Positions 30,172 to 41,357 are shown, numbered from the stretch's first letter. The stretch: DNA of 64,000 nucleotides from Rhynchopus euleeides (GCA_963210315.1 OY723258.1:1550001-1614000); one strand, 5' to 3'. Notes: a model not told the origin generated them from the sequence alone. A program made the numbers and translations.

Positions 30172-31318
30172 GGGGGGGTCAAATGGGGGTGACAAACACG
30201 ATTTTTCAAAAAACCGGCGCAGAGGCCCCAAAGCCCCCGTAAACCCTCCAAACCCCCCCAGATCGGTCCGGAAACCCATCGAACCCCACTTTTCCACCAT
30301 TCCGGGCACCTCAGGTGCCCGAATTGGGGTACCTAAATTTTGTGCCACCGTTTGGTACCGTACAGTGCCACTGTGTGGGAGGTTGGAAAAGAAAATGCCC
30401 CAACACACCACATCTGAGGGTTGCAATGCATGTTGCTTGCCAACCACGTCATCCGGTGGGTGTCAGGCGCTATGTAGGTGGCATTAGCCAGGTCTTCGAT
30501 GTGTTCTGGCTTGTATATATACCTCCCTGCCTGCGGCACAGGCACTGCCTTTGTCCCCCACACCAGCCACAGAGAGCGTATTGTACTCGGTCCACGGTTG
30601 CTGATTCATTGTGATGCGTTGTATCCTCGAGTGAACGTCACACACTAGTGGCACCACCACCCGCCATCCGAGAGCTGTATTGACTTTGCGCGCTTCCGTT
30701 GTATTCACCTCGCCACGCATATTGCACCGTTCAGTACCAGTGCTCTTGGGCCAGGCAAAGTAGACCGCAGCAACTACCAATTCTGGCACAATGGGTACCA
30801 CGACAGCGCACTTCATGTGTTCCCGGAATGTACAGCTCGTGTTGCAACAGTCGTTGTCAACACATCCCGGTTGTGGAGCACTGCTGCACAGGAATCACAC
30901 GACCATCTGGACTGTTCCGTACCTACAGGCAGCCTCCCGGTGCATGGTGGCAGGGAGGTACATATACAAGCCAGAACTCATCGAAGACCTGGCTAATGCC
31001 ACCTACATAGCGCCTGACACCCACCGGATGACGTGGTTGGCAAGCAACATGCATTGCAACCCTCAGATGTGGTGTGTTGGGGCATTTTCTTTTCCAACCT
31101 CCCACACAGTGGCACTGTACGGTACCAAACGGTGGCACAAAATTTAGGTACCCCAATTCGGGCACCTGAGGTGCCCGGAATGGTGGAAAAGTGGGGTTCG
31201 ATGGGTTTCCGGACCGATCTGGGGGGGTTTGGAGGGTTTACGGGGGCTTTGGGGCCTCTGCGCCGGTTTTTTGAAAAATCGTGTTTGTCCACGTAAAAGG
31301 GTGGCATTTGACCCCCCC
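30172..31318. mobile_element. Element I, copy 1: GGGGGGGTC-ended element with 360-bp inverted arms
   Basis: The left arm begins GGGGGGGTCAAATG and the right arm is its complement, ending at 31318; the match extends to about 30535 on the left and 30948 on the right. TA flanks both ends (30170-30171 inside the shared CCTAGG, and 31319-31320). Poly-C lies outside on the right, and at 26838-26850 beyond the hAT insertion on the left. The central 400 bases carry no gene. Confidence 0.8.
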
Positions 31319-31679
31319 TACCCCCCCCCCCCCCCCCCAGGCTCACCTCACTGGCAGGGAACCTGGGGGCGGGGGGGCCTCAAACCATACTCTCTTCCAC
31401 CCATTAAACTCGGGGCATGTGTGCTCCGACATGTGGGGTGACTCAATCACTGGTCTATGACGACCGATTCTCCACTTTGTACAGCCTGAGTGGGATCCCT
31501 GCTGTTCCTGTTGCTTGATCTTCTGAGGAAAAGTCAGAAATTTGGCCAAAAGTGAATAATCGTAACCCCTACGATTATTCAAAACAAATTTACGTATAAA
31601 TGGCCCAGAAAATGTTGTACAATTAATCGCCCCCTTACGATTATTCTACTACTTACGATTAATTGCCCCCCCCCCAGTA

Positions 31680-33432
31680 ACAGGTTTCATGCGTGAGCTG
31701 TGCATGAAAGGCCAGGCGGGGAGGCGGTGGCGGCGGCGGCTGATGGGATCATCTTTGTCAGCCAGTAAACCCCAGAGTCGATCGAAATGCCCTGCCCCCC
31801 GCCTTTTTGTTGGCCGTTCACATTATCAGCAACTTCTGGACCTGTTCGAGCGCGCGCTTTGCGGTGTCACATTTTCTGGCTGGGTTGACCTCCTGTGCGC
31901 CTTCCTCCCTACCCTACGTGTCTGAAAGCACCGCTGCACCAAAAGGTGTGCACGGCCTACACCTAGAGAACCAATGACAGCCTCACGGTGCCGACTCGTT
32001 CTTTCACGTGCTCGTCCTGTTGATGAACTAACCCATCCATCCCGACTCAAGCCTTCGAATAAGGAACCCCCATCCCCCACAAGGGGTGTGCCGACCGGTC
32101 CACCAGCAATCACTCAGCTTGGAGCAGAAGCCATGCATGGTGGCCATCTGGCACGCCTTATACATGGTGGACTTCCAGGTGGGCGAGAGGGTGGCAGTGG
32201 TCTCACAAGGTAGGGCACGAGCGGTGGGGTGCGGGTGTCATCAAAGCGTGTCGCGAAAGATGTATCTTTGGCACCCGTCTGGACGTGGCGGCCACGTTAT
32301 GGGTGGGTGGGTCATGGGGGCTTTTGGGTTGTGTTGTGTTGTGCCGTGTCGTGTCGTCAGAACCGCTAGCCTTTTCGACTAAAATTTTCGTGTCAGCAGT
32401 TCGGTTTCCTGTGCAGATACATCTGTCAAAGTGCAGTGCGCAAACAAGATATCCAGTTCCGTTGCAGTTCCGGGTATTCTGTTTTGATGCGCCTGTTGAG
32501 AGTGTGCACACAAGGGTGGTTCTCGCGGTCGACGAATCCCCTTCGGCTCCTCTCTTCTCTTATCTTCAGATTTGCACACCCCACGCAGTTTTTCTCGGCG
32601 ATACATTATCAAATCCCATGGAGAGTGGACAGCCCAAGCAGCCAGGCTGCCCCCTGCTCGCCCCCCCCCCCCACTGCCCCCCGTGCTGTCCGGATTTTTT
32701 GTAAAACGAAATCCGGAAGCGCCGAACTTTGGAGCCCCTCCCGACGAATGAACAGGGGGGGAGACCCCTCTGTGAACAGAACCTGCTTTTTTGTGCCACA
32801 ACTGGATTCACCTTGGACACCAGGGCTGGTGGTCGAGGCAGAAAGCATGCAATGGAGAGGGGGGGGGTGGGGGGTCGGGTGGGAGGGGGGGGGGTGGGTG
32901 GAGTAAAACGGCCACAAAAAAAGTGAATTCTCGTGCAGACTGTACAAAGAAAGCGGTTAGGTTTCCGTTGCGAGCCCCACCTCACCTCCACTCACCCCCA
33001 CCCCCACCCCCCCATCCATTCCGCGAGCTATTTTTGTGAAACAAAACAAACATCGGACACATCGCTACGACATTTCCCCTGATAGAACACTTTTCTTCAA
33101 ACACACACACACACACCCCTGCAGGAAGAGGTTGGGTGCAAGCCCCCAGGGTGTGTGGGCGGGGTGGCCTACACCCCGACCTCACTGCAGCGAGGGAGGG
33201 GTAGGTGGTGGTAGTGGTGGTGGTGGGTGGGGTACGCCAGACACCCCCCCCCCCGCCACCACCACCACCACCTCACCCTCCCGTCCCCACCCCCCCCACC
33301 CCCCGGGCGCTAGATCTCCCCGGGGCGTGATCCCCTCTGCGCACAACACAACTTTTCGTCATATCGCCCGGTGTGAATCTCTCTCTCTCTCTCTCCTCTC
33401 AACTCCACTCTTCCTTCCTCCCCTGGCCTTTC
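31680..33432. other. Intergenic region
   Basis: No gene is supported. It contains G runs (32850-32905), an (AC)n run near 33100-33116, a CCACCA run near 33255-33270 and long C tracts (33243-33305). The final 60 bases are a (TC)n run and a pyrimidine-rich leader before the ATG at 33433. Confidence 0.5.
33243..33313 (+). promoter_or_regulatory. Putative splice-leader acceptor for the tetraspan gene at 33433
   Basis: About 65 bases of nearly pure C/A-rich tract are followed by AG at 33312-33313. A (TC)n run (33378-33396) follows within what would be a 119-base leader. No AG lies between the TC run and the ATG, so the earlier AG is the better acceptor candidate. This is inference only. Confidence 0.25.
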
Positions 33433-35115
33433 ATGTCAGATGACACCCTCTCTGAGGAAACCGGGCCACCCCCACCCGACCACCTCAACGGCGACAGCCG
33501 CAGCAGCCCTTCCTTCAGCCCCGCATCTCCTGCCGGCATCGATGCCTCCCCCATGACACCCCCCACCACGGGGAGGTCGCTCTCGCCACCCGTCTTCGAG
33601 ACGCATCTTTCGCCTCTCTCCGCGACGCTGCCCACGTCTCCTCCAGGGGGTGCCCAGGGGATGCAGCTGGTGTCGCCAGGCCACCGCGAGGGGGAGCTGG
33701 AGCAGTGGCACCACGCGGAGTCGATGCCGCCGACACCCCCGAGGGAGGGGATGTCTCGCGCGTCACAGGGGGATATCGCGGAGATCCCGACACTCTCGCT
33801 GGCACTCAGCGCGTCGGTGTCGGGGGATCTGCTCCCGGCAGCGGCGCCACCACAGGGGGGGGTGGTAGTGGCGGCGGACAGAACCACCTCCCCCCCGCTC
33901 GCCCCGCTGCAGGGGGTGTCGTGCCTGAGAGCCTCGCCTGGGTCGGTGTCGCTGTGTTCTTCATCGGGTGTGGCGCAGCCGCCGCTGCCGCCGCCGCCAC
34001 CGCCACCGCAGGGTGGGGAACATCAGAGAGGAAAAGAAATCCTCGCAACACCCCCGCCGCTGCACAGCAGAAGGGCGAGGGTCCGTCCACTCGAGGCTGC
34101 GGCGGATGGGGCAGCCCCAACAGAGAGCAATGCGAGTTGTGTCCGGAACACCTCCAGTTTGGATGCAGGTGGGGCGGCAGCGGCGGGGGGTTCGCCTGCC
34201 CCACCTGCTGTGGGTGCGACGCCCGACAGAGGTGGGGGGGAGAAGCTTCCCGGCACCGCACCCCCCTTCTTCTCTCGGCGAGGAGGTGTGTGTGATGTGA
34301 AGCTCTCCCGGAGCGCCAGGAGGTGGGTGGAGCGGTGCGGGTTTCTGACGTGCTTCCTCTGGCTGTCAGCGTCGTGCTGCCAGCTGACTGTCTCCCTGCA
34401 GGACTGGGCCCTGGTGGAGCTGGCTGGGGGGCAGTGGATCCGCTCCGGGATATTCCGCGCGGAGCGGGGCGGGGGGGATCTGGAGGGGATTGTGATGGGG
34501 GACAGCCAGGTCCTCCTCTGCCCCGACACCCCGACCTGCGTCGACAGCATCAAGGTCTGCAAAGAGCTTGCGGTGGTCCGGCTCCTCCTCCTCTTCGTCT
34601 TCTTCCACTCCCTCTCCGTCGAGAAGCCCCTCTACACAACCTCCGTTTGCCTCCTCTCCTTCCTAGTCACTCTCACAATGGTTGTGGTGTGGAAAGAGGG
34701 TGTTGCCGAATCCCTCCCCGAAGCCCACTCAACCCCCGACTCCAAATCCACGGTGTCCAATGGGTGGCCATTCATCATATATAGCATCGGTCTGGGTCTG
34801 GAGCTGTTCGCCCTCGTGATGTATATATTATGCCTCCTGTTCTGGCGGCATGACAAGACTCTGAGGATTCCCCCCCTCTTCAAACGTGACAGGGTGCGTC
34901 TCACCTCAGACCCTCAAACCCCACAGGAGGAACTGCCGCTGACGGAGCAGCGCGGAGGTGACGCGGAGGAGGCAAATGGGTCAGGGGCCCCGGCATTATC
35001 CCTGCAGCCCGCAGCACCCGGGGGCAGTGACGGCGGGGAGGACTCGGGTGTTGCGACAGAGATGATGGCGTCCCCGGGGGCGGGGGGGCCTGGGGTGGAA
35101 GTCCATCAGGTCTGA
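33433..35115 (+). CDS. Proline/serine-rich protein with C-terminal tetraspan (claudin/amastin-like) membrane domain
   Basis: The protein is 560 residues from the ATG at 33433 (MSDDTLSEETG); the frame is open upstream only through the TC repeat. Residues 1 to about 290 are disordered, rich in Pro, Ser and Gly and probably cytoplasmic. Four membrane segments follow: about 300-322 (FLTCFLWLSASCCQLTVSL), 379-395, 402-420 and 447-471. The loop between the first two carries a Trp-x3-Gly-Ile-Phe motif and a CPDTPTC pair, and the loop between segments 3 and 4 is charged. This topology, with a Cys-bearing first loop, resembles the claudin/PMP22/amastin fold, but no strict family signature is seen. The C-terminal tail is acidic and Gly-rich. 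A second tetraspan gene lies 2.7 kb downstream on the same strand. A surface or junction-like membrane role is inference. Confidence 0.72.
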   Translation: MSDDTLSEETGPPPPDHLNGDSRSSPSFSPASPAGIDASPMTPPTTGRSLSPPVFETHLSPLSATLPTSPPGGAQGMQLVSPGHREGELEQWHHAESMPPTPPREGMSRASQGDIAEIPTLSLALSASVSGDLLPAAAPPQGGVVVAADRTTSPPLAPLQGVSCLRASPGSVSLCSSSGVAQPPLPPPPPPPQGGEHQRGKEILATPPPLHSRRARVRPLEAAADGAAPTESNASCVRNTSSLDAGGAAAAGGSPAPPAVGATPDRGGGEKLPGTAPPFFSRRGGVCDVKLSRSARRWVERCGFLTCFLWLSASCCQLTVSLQDWALVELAGGQWIRSGIFRAERGGGDLEGIVMGDSQVLLCPDTPTCVDSIKVCKELAVVRLLLLFVFFHSLSVEKPLYTTSVCLLSFLVTLTMVVVWKEGVAESLPEAHSTPDSKSTVSNGWPFIIYSIGLGLELFALVMYILCLLFWRHDKTLRIPPLFKRDRVRLTSDPQTPQEELPLTEQRGGDAEEANGSGAPALSLQPAAPGGSDGGEDSGVATEMMASPGAGGPGVEVHQV

Positions 35116-37800
35116 GGCGGGGGTGGGGGGGTGGGGGTGGAGATGGGGATGATGGCCCATGCCGTGGGGTGCTACTGCCTGCGATGCATGCGAAGGAGTT
35201 GGGGGGGGGGAGGAGTGTGATGTAGTGAGTAGGGATGATCGGGAGGGGATGCGGTGTGGCCACCGCTTTCCCCCCCCCCCCCCTTCTTCTGAGGGCCTTC
35301 CCTGTGTGCCCCACTGGTTCTAGCTTCTCACAGTGGCGTTTCTTTCCTGAGGGGTGTCCACCTTGCCGTTCAATAGTCAGTAGTCACCCACCCTCAGTTC
35401 TTTTTGGGCCATTTTTTTTCTGTTTCTTGATTCGACTGCCTCCCCTAGCATATATTGTGCCTGCTTGAGAAAGCCGTTGGTTTGCCTGCATCCGAGGGGA
35501 TGCCGTTTTTTCCCCCTCCCAACAAGGTACCTTGTCAGGCGAAAGTGCAGCGATAGGGGAAGTGCTAGGTGCTTGCCGTCACACACAGTCTTATGCGCCT
35601 GCCAATCACACACCAGCACTTCCGCAGGCAATATTTTCTGTGTGTGTCGTGCGATCAACGAAAAAAATCTCGTTTACCTTTCGTATTTCTTCACGGATGA
35701 TCCTGCACGACTCCAGCTATATTTTATCGCGCGCATTGGCAAGGTGGGTGGAGGGGGCGTGATTGGAGGGTCGGATGCCAAGGAGCACCCCTTTGGAGGG
35801 AGTGAGGTGGAGGTGGGCGTTTGTCCGTCTGTTTTTTCAGGTCAGTTTTTCGAAGAAGGTATCTTGGAGATATGAATCAAGGCAGAGCTTTCGAGGCTTG
35901 GCCACAATCTCACACACCCCCCGTTGGGGTTTCTTCGTTTGGAGGGGTGGGTCACGACAATCACATACACTGTTCAGGGGGTCTCCTATCAGATGCTCCT
36001 CGCGCAGCAACGCCAACCAATGTGAGGCTAATTCCCAGGACCCACGTGCGTGCTTCCAATATAACGACACTTTCGAGTCGGTTGTTGGATTTTCTTCCAT
36101 GTCACATGTGCCGCCCTGGCCTTGGCAGCCTCCCACCCCACCCCGATTGTCCACAGACAATCGCATTATGTATATCGGTTACTGCCTCTTTTGTTGCCCT
36201 GTCTTGAGAGTTGTGTTCACAGCTCGCAGATGGTGTGTGTATCAGCGAAAATACAAAAAAAATCCCCCAGCAAAAAAGTGCCACGGGGTGTCTAACTCCA
36301 GGTTTTGCGGCGAAATGCAAACGTTGTCTGCGGCGCTACGTTTTTTTTTGGTTCGCCATCTTCAGGGCATTCCTGAAATATTCAAAAAAAATAGACACCC
36401 CCTGGCAACGTGGATGAAACGAGAGCTGACTTAAGGTGCCCGAGTGGTCGCTCATCAGATCCCACAAAGGGAACAGGCTCGTCTAGATCCCCATCACCCG
36501 ATGAAAGGCGTGTTGAAGGCATCACACCACACCTCCCGCTGTAACGTAAAATGAACCACCGACTGCCAAGCAGCTGTAAAATATCTTTCCAGTGGGGGCC
36601 CTCGCTGCCAGTCACAGCTCGTCAGTCAGTGAGGGGAAGCAGGTTGCCCCTAACCTTTTCTCACTCAGTCACGTTTTCTATGTGTTGGATTAGCCGTACA
36701 GGAAGTCCACGAGAGACGAACGCACGAGAACTATCCTCACCTACCTGGTAGCGAAGGCCCCAATGCACTGCTTCTAATTCATCTTTCTTGCAGGAACAAC
36801 ATGGGCGGGATGAAGGGGGCAAGCCACAGACTGGCTGCTTGTATCGCTCAGGTATACTGCCGGCGTAAGAAACGGGAGGGAGGGAGGGGGTGCCACTGGC
36901 ACAGTCGCTGCCTTGCTCGATCTCTGGTCCGATGTCCAAACAAGCAACAGCCGTCGGGTAGCCATTTCTTCTTGCTTCTGGTGTGCAGATCGGGTGTTTT
37001 TCAGACACCCTTTGGAAACACCCGAACCACACAGCGACACGGGCCCCAGTTCTACTGCCACACAGGAGGAGTGAAGAGGTGTGAATTCACACCACCACCC
37101 CCACTCCGCCTCCTCCCAAAGGCCATCCAAAGGCGGGTTTTGCTCTGTTCTGCAGACAATGGACGTGCGAATCTCCCCACCCCCGTTCTCTCTCCTCGCT
37201 ACTCTCAGTGCAACACATCGGCACAATTAGAGTCGAGGAGAGCTGCCTGAAGGATGTAAGGAGGATGCCTCACATCGATTGGCGGGTGTGCGAGGGGTGT
37301 CTTTCCACGGCTTGGCAGAAGAAGAGATGCCTCTCGGCCGCCTTTTATCTGCATGAGTTTGCACACTGCCCATGCAGATGCGTTGCCGCGATGGGTTTTT
37401 TTTTTGGATATTTATCTGCACACCGCCACCCCCGCCACCCCTTTCGCCCCAACAAAAAATTTGCCGCGCTGTCCGGAAAGAAAAGTAGTCGAAAAAAAAC
37501 GAGAAATAAAACGGAACGAACCGCCCACCCCACCCCCCACCCCACCCGGTTTTACCCCAGATGCCCGTGCCCCCCCCCCCCCCCCCCCGCATTTGCCACC
37601 CACACCTGCCACCCACCCACCCCTGCAGCGGCCATCACTCAGGGAGGGCAGGGATATATCTCCGCTACCCCCTGCATCCTTCCGCACACACACACACACA
37701 ACTCCTACACCCCACACCCCCGCACCCCCCGTTCGCCCCCTGCTGCTGTCTCCCGAGGTTGAGGAAGGTTGCAAGGCAGCTCTAGTCCGCCTGCCCATCG
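35116..37800. other. Intergenic region between the two tetraspan genes
   Basis: No gene is supported. Longest ORFs (for example 35763-36434) have no recognisable domain and their composition is unlike the flanking genes. There are C/G runs at 35200-35215, 35270-35284 and 37570-37590, a TTTTTTTT run near 37395, and a C-rich leader from 37683 up to the next gene. Confidence 0.5.
37683..37776 (+). promoter_or_regulatory. Putative splice-leader acceptor region for the gene at 37801
   Basis: A long C-rich tract (37683-37757, with an AC run at 37686-37700) is followed by AG dinucleotides at 37759-37780, 20-40 bases before the ATG. The arrangement is like those before the genes at 2399 and 33433. 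Function is inferred. Confidence 0.25.
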
Positions 37801-38664
37801 ATGGGAGGTCGCTATGACACGCGCCCGTGGAACTGGTTCCGCCTGGGGAGTGCCGTGGCGATCATTATCTCCGCCATCATGCAGATTGTCGCTGTCGCTG
37901 TGCAGGAGTGGGTGAGCGTGCGTGTCACGACGGATGACATCACACATCAGACACGCGGGGCTTCGACGGTGAGGGTGACGGCTGGCCTCTACAGCGCGAC
38001 GGTGAACGACTGCTGCACCGCACACTGGGTGCAGAAGACAGCCCAGGAAGGCGGAGATTCCTGCCCGACTGAGGCAGACAACTGCCGGGACATAACCGCG
38101 GACAGCACGAGTGTGCTGTGCCCCCGGTCTTCCGCTGCGCCGACATGCGGCAGCATCCAGCGCGACATACATGCTGTGCGTGGGCTTGCAGCATCTGCAA
38201 CTATCATCTCTGGACTATTCATGGTGCTGCTGTATCTACACTATGCACAGGCCGCGTGTGTGGCATGCATGCTCGTCGCCATTCTTTGCGTCGCAGCGGT
38301 GCTCACATGGGAGATGCGCGTGAAGGACGAGCTCCTCAGCAAGTTTGTCGCCCGCTACGGCCCCTCTTCCCAAGGCTCCTTCAGTGTGGAGCACGAGCCA
38401 GCCTTCTTCGTCTACATCGTGGCCCTGATGCTGGCCTTCTTCGCGCTCATCCTCAACCTCGCCTCCCTATGGATCGACAACGGGGAGGACCAGGCAGCGC
38501 AGCAGGCGCAGGCGCGGGAGGCAGAGCTGGGGATCGTCGACGACGGCGTGGCGAATCCGCAGCGGGCAGAGCACCAGGCTCCGAGTGTGCACAGCGAGGA
38601 CAATCCTGTGCTGCTGTACTTCCCTGCGGCGTCCCGCAGCAACCCAGAGATGTCGAAGAGCTAG
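37801..38664 (+). CDS. Tetraspan membrane protein (claudin/amastin-like topology)
   Basis: The protein is 287 residues from the ATG at 37801. It has four clear membrane segments: about 15-36 (AVAIIISAIMQIVAVAV), 130-148, 151-171 and 201-223. The large first loop (37 to about 128) contains a Gly-Leu-Tyr-x6-Cys-Cys motif, loosely like the claudin Gly-Leu-Trp-Cys-Cys signature, and several further Cys that could form disulphides outside the cell. The C-terminal 65 residues are hydrophilic and rich in Ala, Gln and Glu. The fold matches PMP22/claudin and kinetoplastid amastin-type proteins in topology; sequence alone does not choose between them. It lies just downstream of another tetraspan gene in the same direction, so the two may be diverged relatives. 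Confidence 0.75.
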   Translation: MGGRYDTRPWNWFRLGSAVAIIISAIMQIVAVAVQEWVSVRVTTDDITHQTRGASTVRVTAGLYSATVNDCCTAHWVQKTAQEGGDSCPTEADNCRDITADSTSVLCPRSSAAPTCGSIQRDIHAVRGLAASATIISGLFMVLLYLHYAQAACVACMLVAILCVAAVLTWEMRVKDELLSKFVARYGPSSQGSFSVEHEPAFFVYIVALMLAFFALILNLASLWIDNGEDQAAQQAQAREAELGIVDDGVANPQRAEHQAPSVHSEDNPVLLYFPAASRSNPEMSKS

Positions 38665-39122
38665 CGGATGTCTTTGTCGTGCGATTCCTGCCGGTATTTT
38701 GATGAAGCCGAAAGAGAGAGGGCTGTGTGGAATGTGTTCATTCGGATTTAAACTAAATCGGGTGTTTCTTATCAGTAACTTTTTCAGAGTGCCCTGTGCT
38801 CACCTCCCCGCGACCCCTGTGTTAAAAGCCAAAACAAAGCTGGGGGTGGGAAGTCAGGCGAAGTGGCCTGGGGCTGGCGCCAGCTGCCATTCCTTTTTAG
38901 GTAGGGATGGAAGTTGTTTTTCTGTTCTGCTGCGAGTGCGGATTTTCTCAACCACCTCTACCAGTCCAGCACAGCGGGGTGTGCGGGTACCAGCGACCCC
39001 ATCCCCTCAGCCTGGTGAGAACAGCATCTGTCTTTGAACTGACCTGTCACCCCCTCCTCCCCATTCCGCTTCACTCTCGCTGGCTCGAGGGTGTTGGGGG
39101 GGGGGGGGGCTTGCGTTACCTT
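38665..39122. other. Intergenic region
   Basis: No feature is recognised apart from a G run at 39093-39108 shortly before the target site of element C. It probably contains the 3' untranslated region of the tetraspan gene. Confidence 0.45.
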
Positions 39123-39149
39123 CACGGTGGGATCTTGTAAATTTTACAT

Positions 39150-40107
39150 CAGTCCTATTCGTGGTCATTTACCCCCCCCCCCCTTTGGGTCGCCTGACCG
39201 GAAATTTTGGGAAAAGGGGGGTAATATAAGGGGGGGGGGTAAATTACCATGTTCTGGGGTGGCCGGTTTTTTTGGTAGGCCACAGGGGGGTGAGAGGGCG
39301 CCCAGGGCCTGTGGGTGACCTACCCTGACCTCACCCAGGCCCTCGGGCACTTCGTTCGGTATGATTGGTCCTGTCACATGCGTGCGGTGGGGTGTGTGGT
39401 GCCTACCTCACGGCCAATTACCCTCCCCTGGCGGCAAAGAGGGGGTAAATTACCCCCCTTCTGACTGGGTAGTGGGGGTAACTGGGGGGTAATTTACACC
39501 CCCTTCCAGGCAAAGGGGGGTATATGTGCCACCCCTTTGCCCGGGGAGGGGGTAAATTACCCCCCTGGCCCTCCCCAGTCAAGGGGGGGTAAATTGCCCC
39601 CGCCCGTACTGGGGGGTAATTTACCCCCTTCTCCGGTGGTGGGTAGGGGGGTAAATTACCCCCCTCTCCAGTACAAGGGGGCAAATTTACCCTCCCTACG
39701 GGTAAAGGGGTGGCAACTACCCCTTTGGCCTGGGAGGGGGTACATTACCCCCCCAGTAAGAGCGGGAACAAATTACCCCCCTTTGCTGGGGAGGGCCAGT
39801 GGGGTAATTTACCCCCCTTAGCCTGGTGGGGGGTCAATTTACCCCCTCTTACCAGGTCGGGGGGGTAATTTACCCCCCTACCAGGCAAAGGGGGTGGTAA
39901 ATTACCCCCCCACCACCCAGTGGAGGGGGTAAATTTACCCCCCGACCAGCCAAAAAATGGGTATTTTTCGCCCACCCCCCCAGCCAAAGGGGGGGGGGGG
40001 GTAAATTACCAAGTTTCTGAGGCCTGGACCCAAAATTTCCGAAAAAGGGGGTAATATAAGGGGGGGGTAAATTTTGGGGGGGGGGTAAATTACCACGAAT
40101 AGGACTG
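39150..40107. mobile_element. Element D: array of TAAATTA-centred G/C palindromes (958 bp)
   Basis: The terminal inverted repeats are CAGTCCTATTCGTGGT and its complement. The adjoining AT (39148-39149 and 40108-40109) is present once at the same place in element C copy 1, so a 2-bp duplication is visible. From 39430 to 40000 the element holds about 14 palindromes of the type GGGGGTAAATTACCCCC spaced 30-45 bases apart, with variable linkers. Nothing is coded. Confidence 0.85.
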
Positions 40108-40285
40108 ATGTATAACTACAAGTATAATACATGTATTATACATGTATAATACTTGCATGTCAACTATTATACATGTATAATACATGTATATGCCTGAAAT
40201 ATACATGTAAAATACATGTATAATACTTGCATGTCAACTATTATACATGTATTTTTACTTGATATACATGTATTTTACATGTATA

Positions 40286-41095
40286 CCGTAAACGGAAATA
40301 TTGTGGACCGTAATAAAGGTGAACCGTACTATAGGTGGACCGTAAAAAAGATGGAACAAATGGGATTTTTCCGGAACTTGGAACATTTTTACGGTCCACC
40401 TATTTTACGGTTGGGATCGTGGACTTGGCGGTTTTTTTTACGAGTTCCTTCGCGACGAAGTCGCGAAGGAACCAAGGAAATCGTACGACTGAAGCTGCAG
40501 GATTAACACCACAGGGCCTCAGCACAGAGTGTGCGCTCACCATCGTCCGGGAACTGTTCTCCCACAGTTACTGCAGGGTGTACTACACTAAAGGAGTACG
40601 ATTTCCCTTAATTTTCCGGGCACTGATTCACGAATTTACATCTGGAGGGAGCCCGGTGGTCTCAGCTTCTGTCTGCGCGCCCTGCCGTACTGTGGCTGCT
40701 TTTGTGGGCTCGTGCAGCAGGTTCTACTTTTACTTCTACCGGAATGCTCCTTGCATGGTACTACACTTCTCGAGGTGTGGTGGTGGGTGAGTCTCGAGGT
40801 GAGTGGTGGTGATCGTGCCTTTTCCACACGCAGGGAGGACTTGCTTCTCTTGCTGGTGTTGGTTGCGGTGGTGGAGGGAGGGTCCAAAGCTGGGAGGTCG
40901 GGAGGCCTACGTGTGGGTGTCTGCGGCGTGGAGGCCGCAGTCCGCGCCCCGCAACCCACCAGCCCGCGGGCGAAAAACGCATTGTCTTTTCCATATTCAG
41001 TCCCAATAAATGGTGGACCGTAAAAAAGATGGAACGTTTGGCCTTTTTTTGGGAACTTGGAACATTTTTACGGTCCACCCTTTTTCCGTTTACGG
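40286..41095 (-). mobile_element. Element A, copy 2
   Basis: A full 810-bp copy in reverse orientation, with TA at 40284-40285 and 41096-41097. It retains the Cys/Gly-free hairpin at about 40443-40471 and both end modules. Confidence 0.9.
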
Positions 41096-41097
41096 TA

Positions 41098-41357
41098 TTT
41101 CAGGCATTTACATGTATTTTACATGTATAATACTTGTCATGCAAGTATTATACATGTAAAATACTTGCATGCAAGTAAAATACATGTATTTTACTTGCAT
41201 GCAAGTATTTTACTTGTCATGCAAGTAATATACATGTATTTTACTTGTCATGCAAGTATTTTACATGTATAATACTTGCATGACAAGTATTATACATGTA
41301 AAATACATGTATATCAAGTAAAAATACAAGTATAATAGTTGACATGCAAGTATTATA
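41098..41357. repeat. Palindromic array of element C between A copies 2 and 3
   Basis: TACATGTA, TTGCATGCAA and CTTGTCATGCAAG words in alternating orientation, continuous with the element C array. Confidence 0.85.

Larger units (their letters stand above)
25901..31677. mobile_element. Element H, composite 5.8-kb TA-flanked element carrying nested elements
   Basis: The left end is CTGGGGGGGGTCAAATAATT and the right end ends AATTGCCCCCCCCCCAG, flanked by TA (25899-25900 and 31678-31679). Inside each end lies GTGAATAATCGTA with its inverted partner GGGGTTACGATTATTCAC (25995-26033; related copy at 31550-31582), so the inverted homology runs over about 140 bases. The inner sequence has been invaded by the GGGGGGGTC-ended element at 30172 and by the hAT transposon at 26855. 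No transposase of its own was found. Confidence 0.65.

Noticed and set aside
26847-30175. Perfect 8-bp target duplication for the autonomous hAT element
   Set aside because: The eight bases outside CAGTG are inverted (TAGGCATA and TATGCCTA), not direct; only the CCTAGG palindrome is shared.
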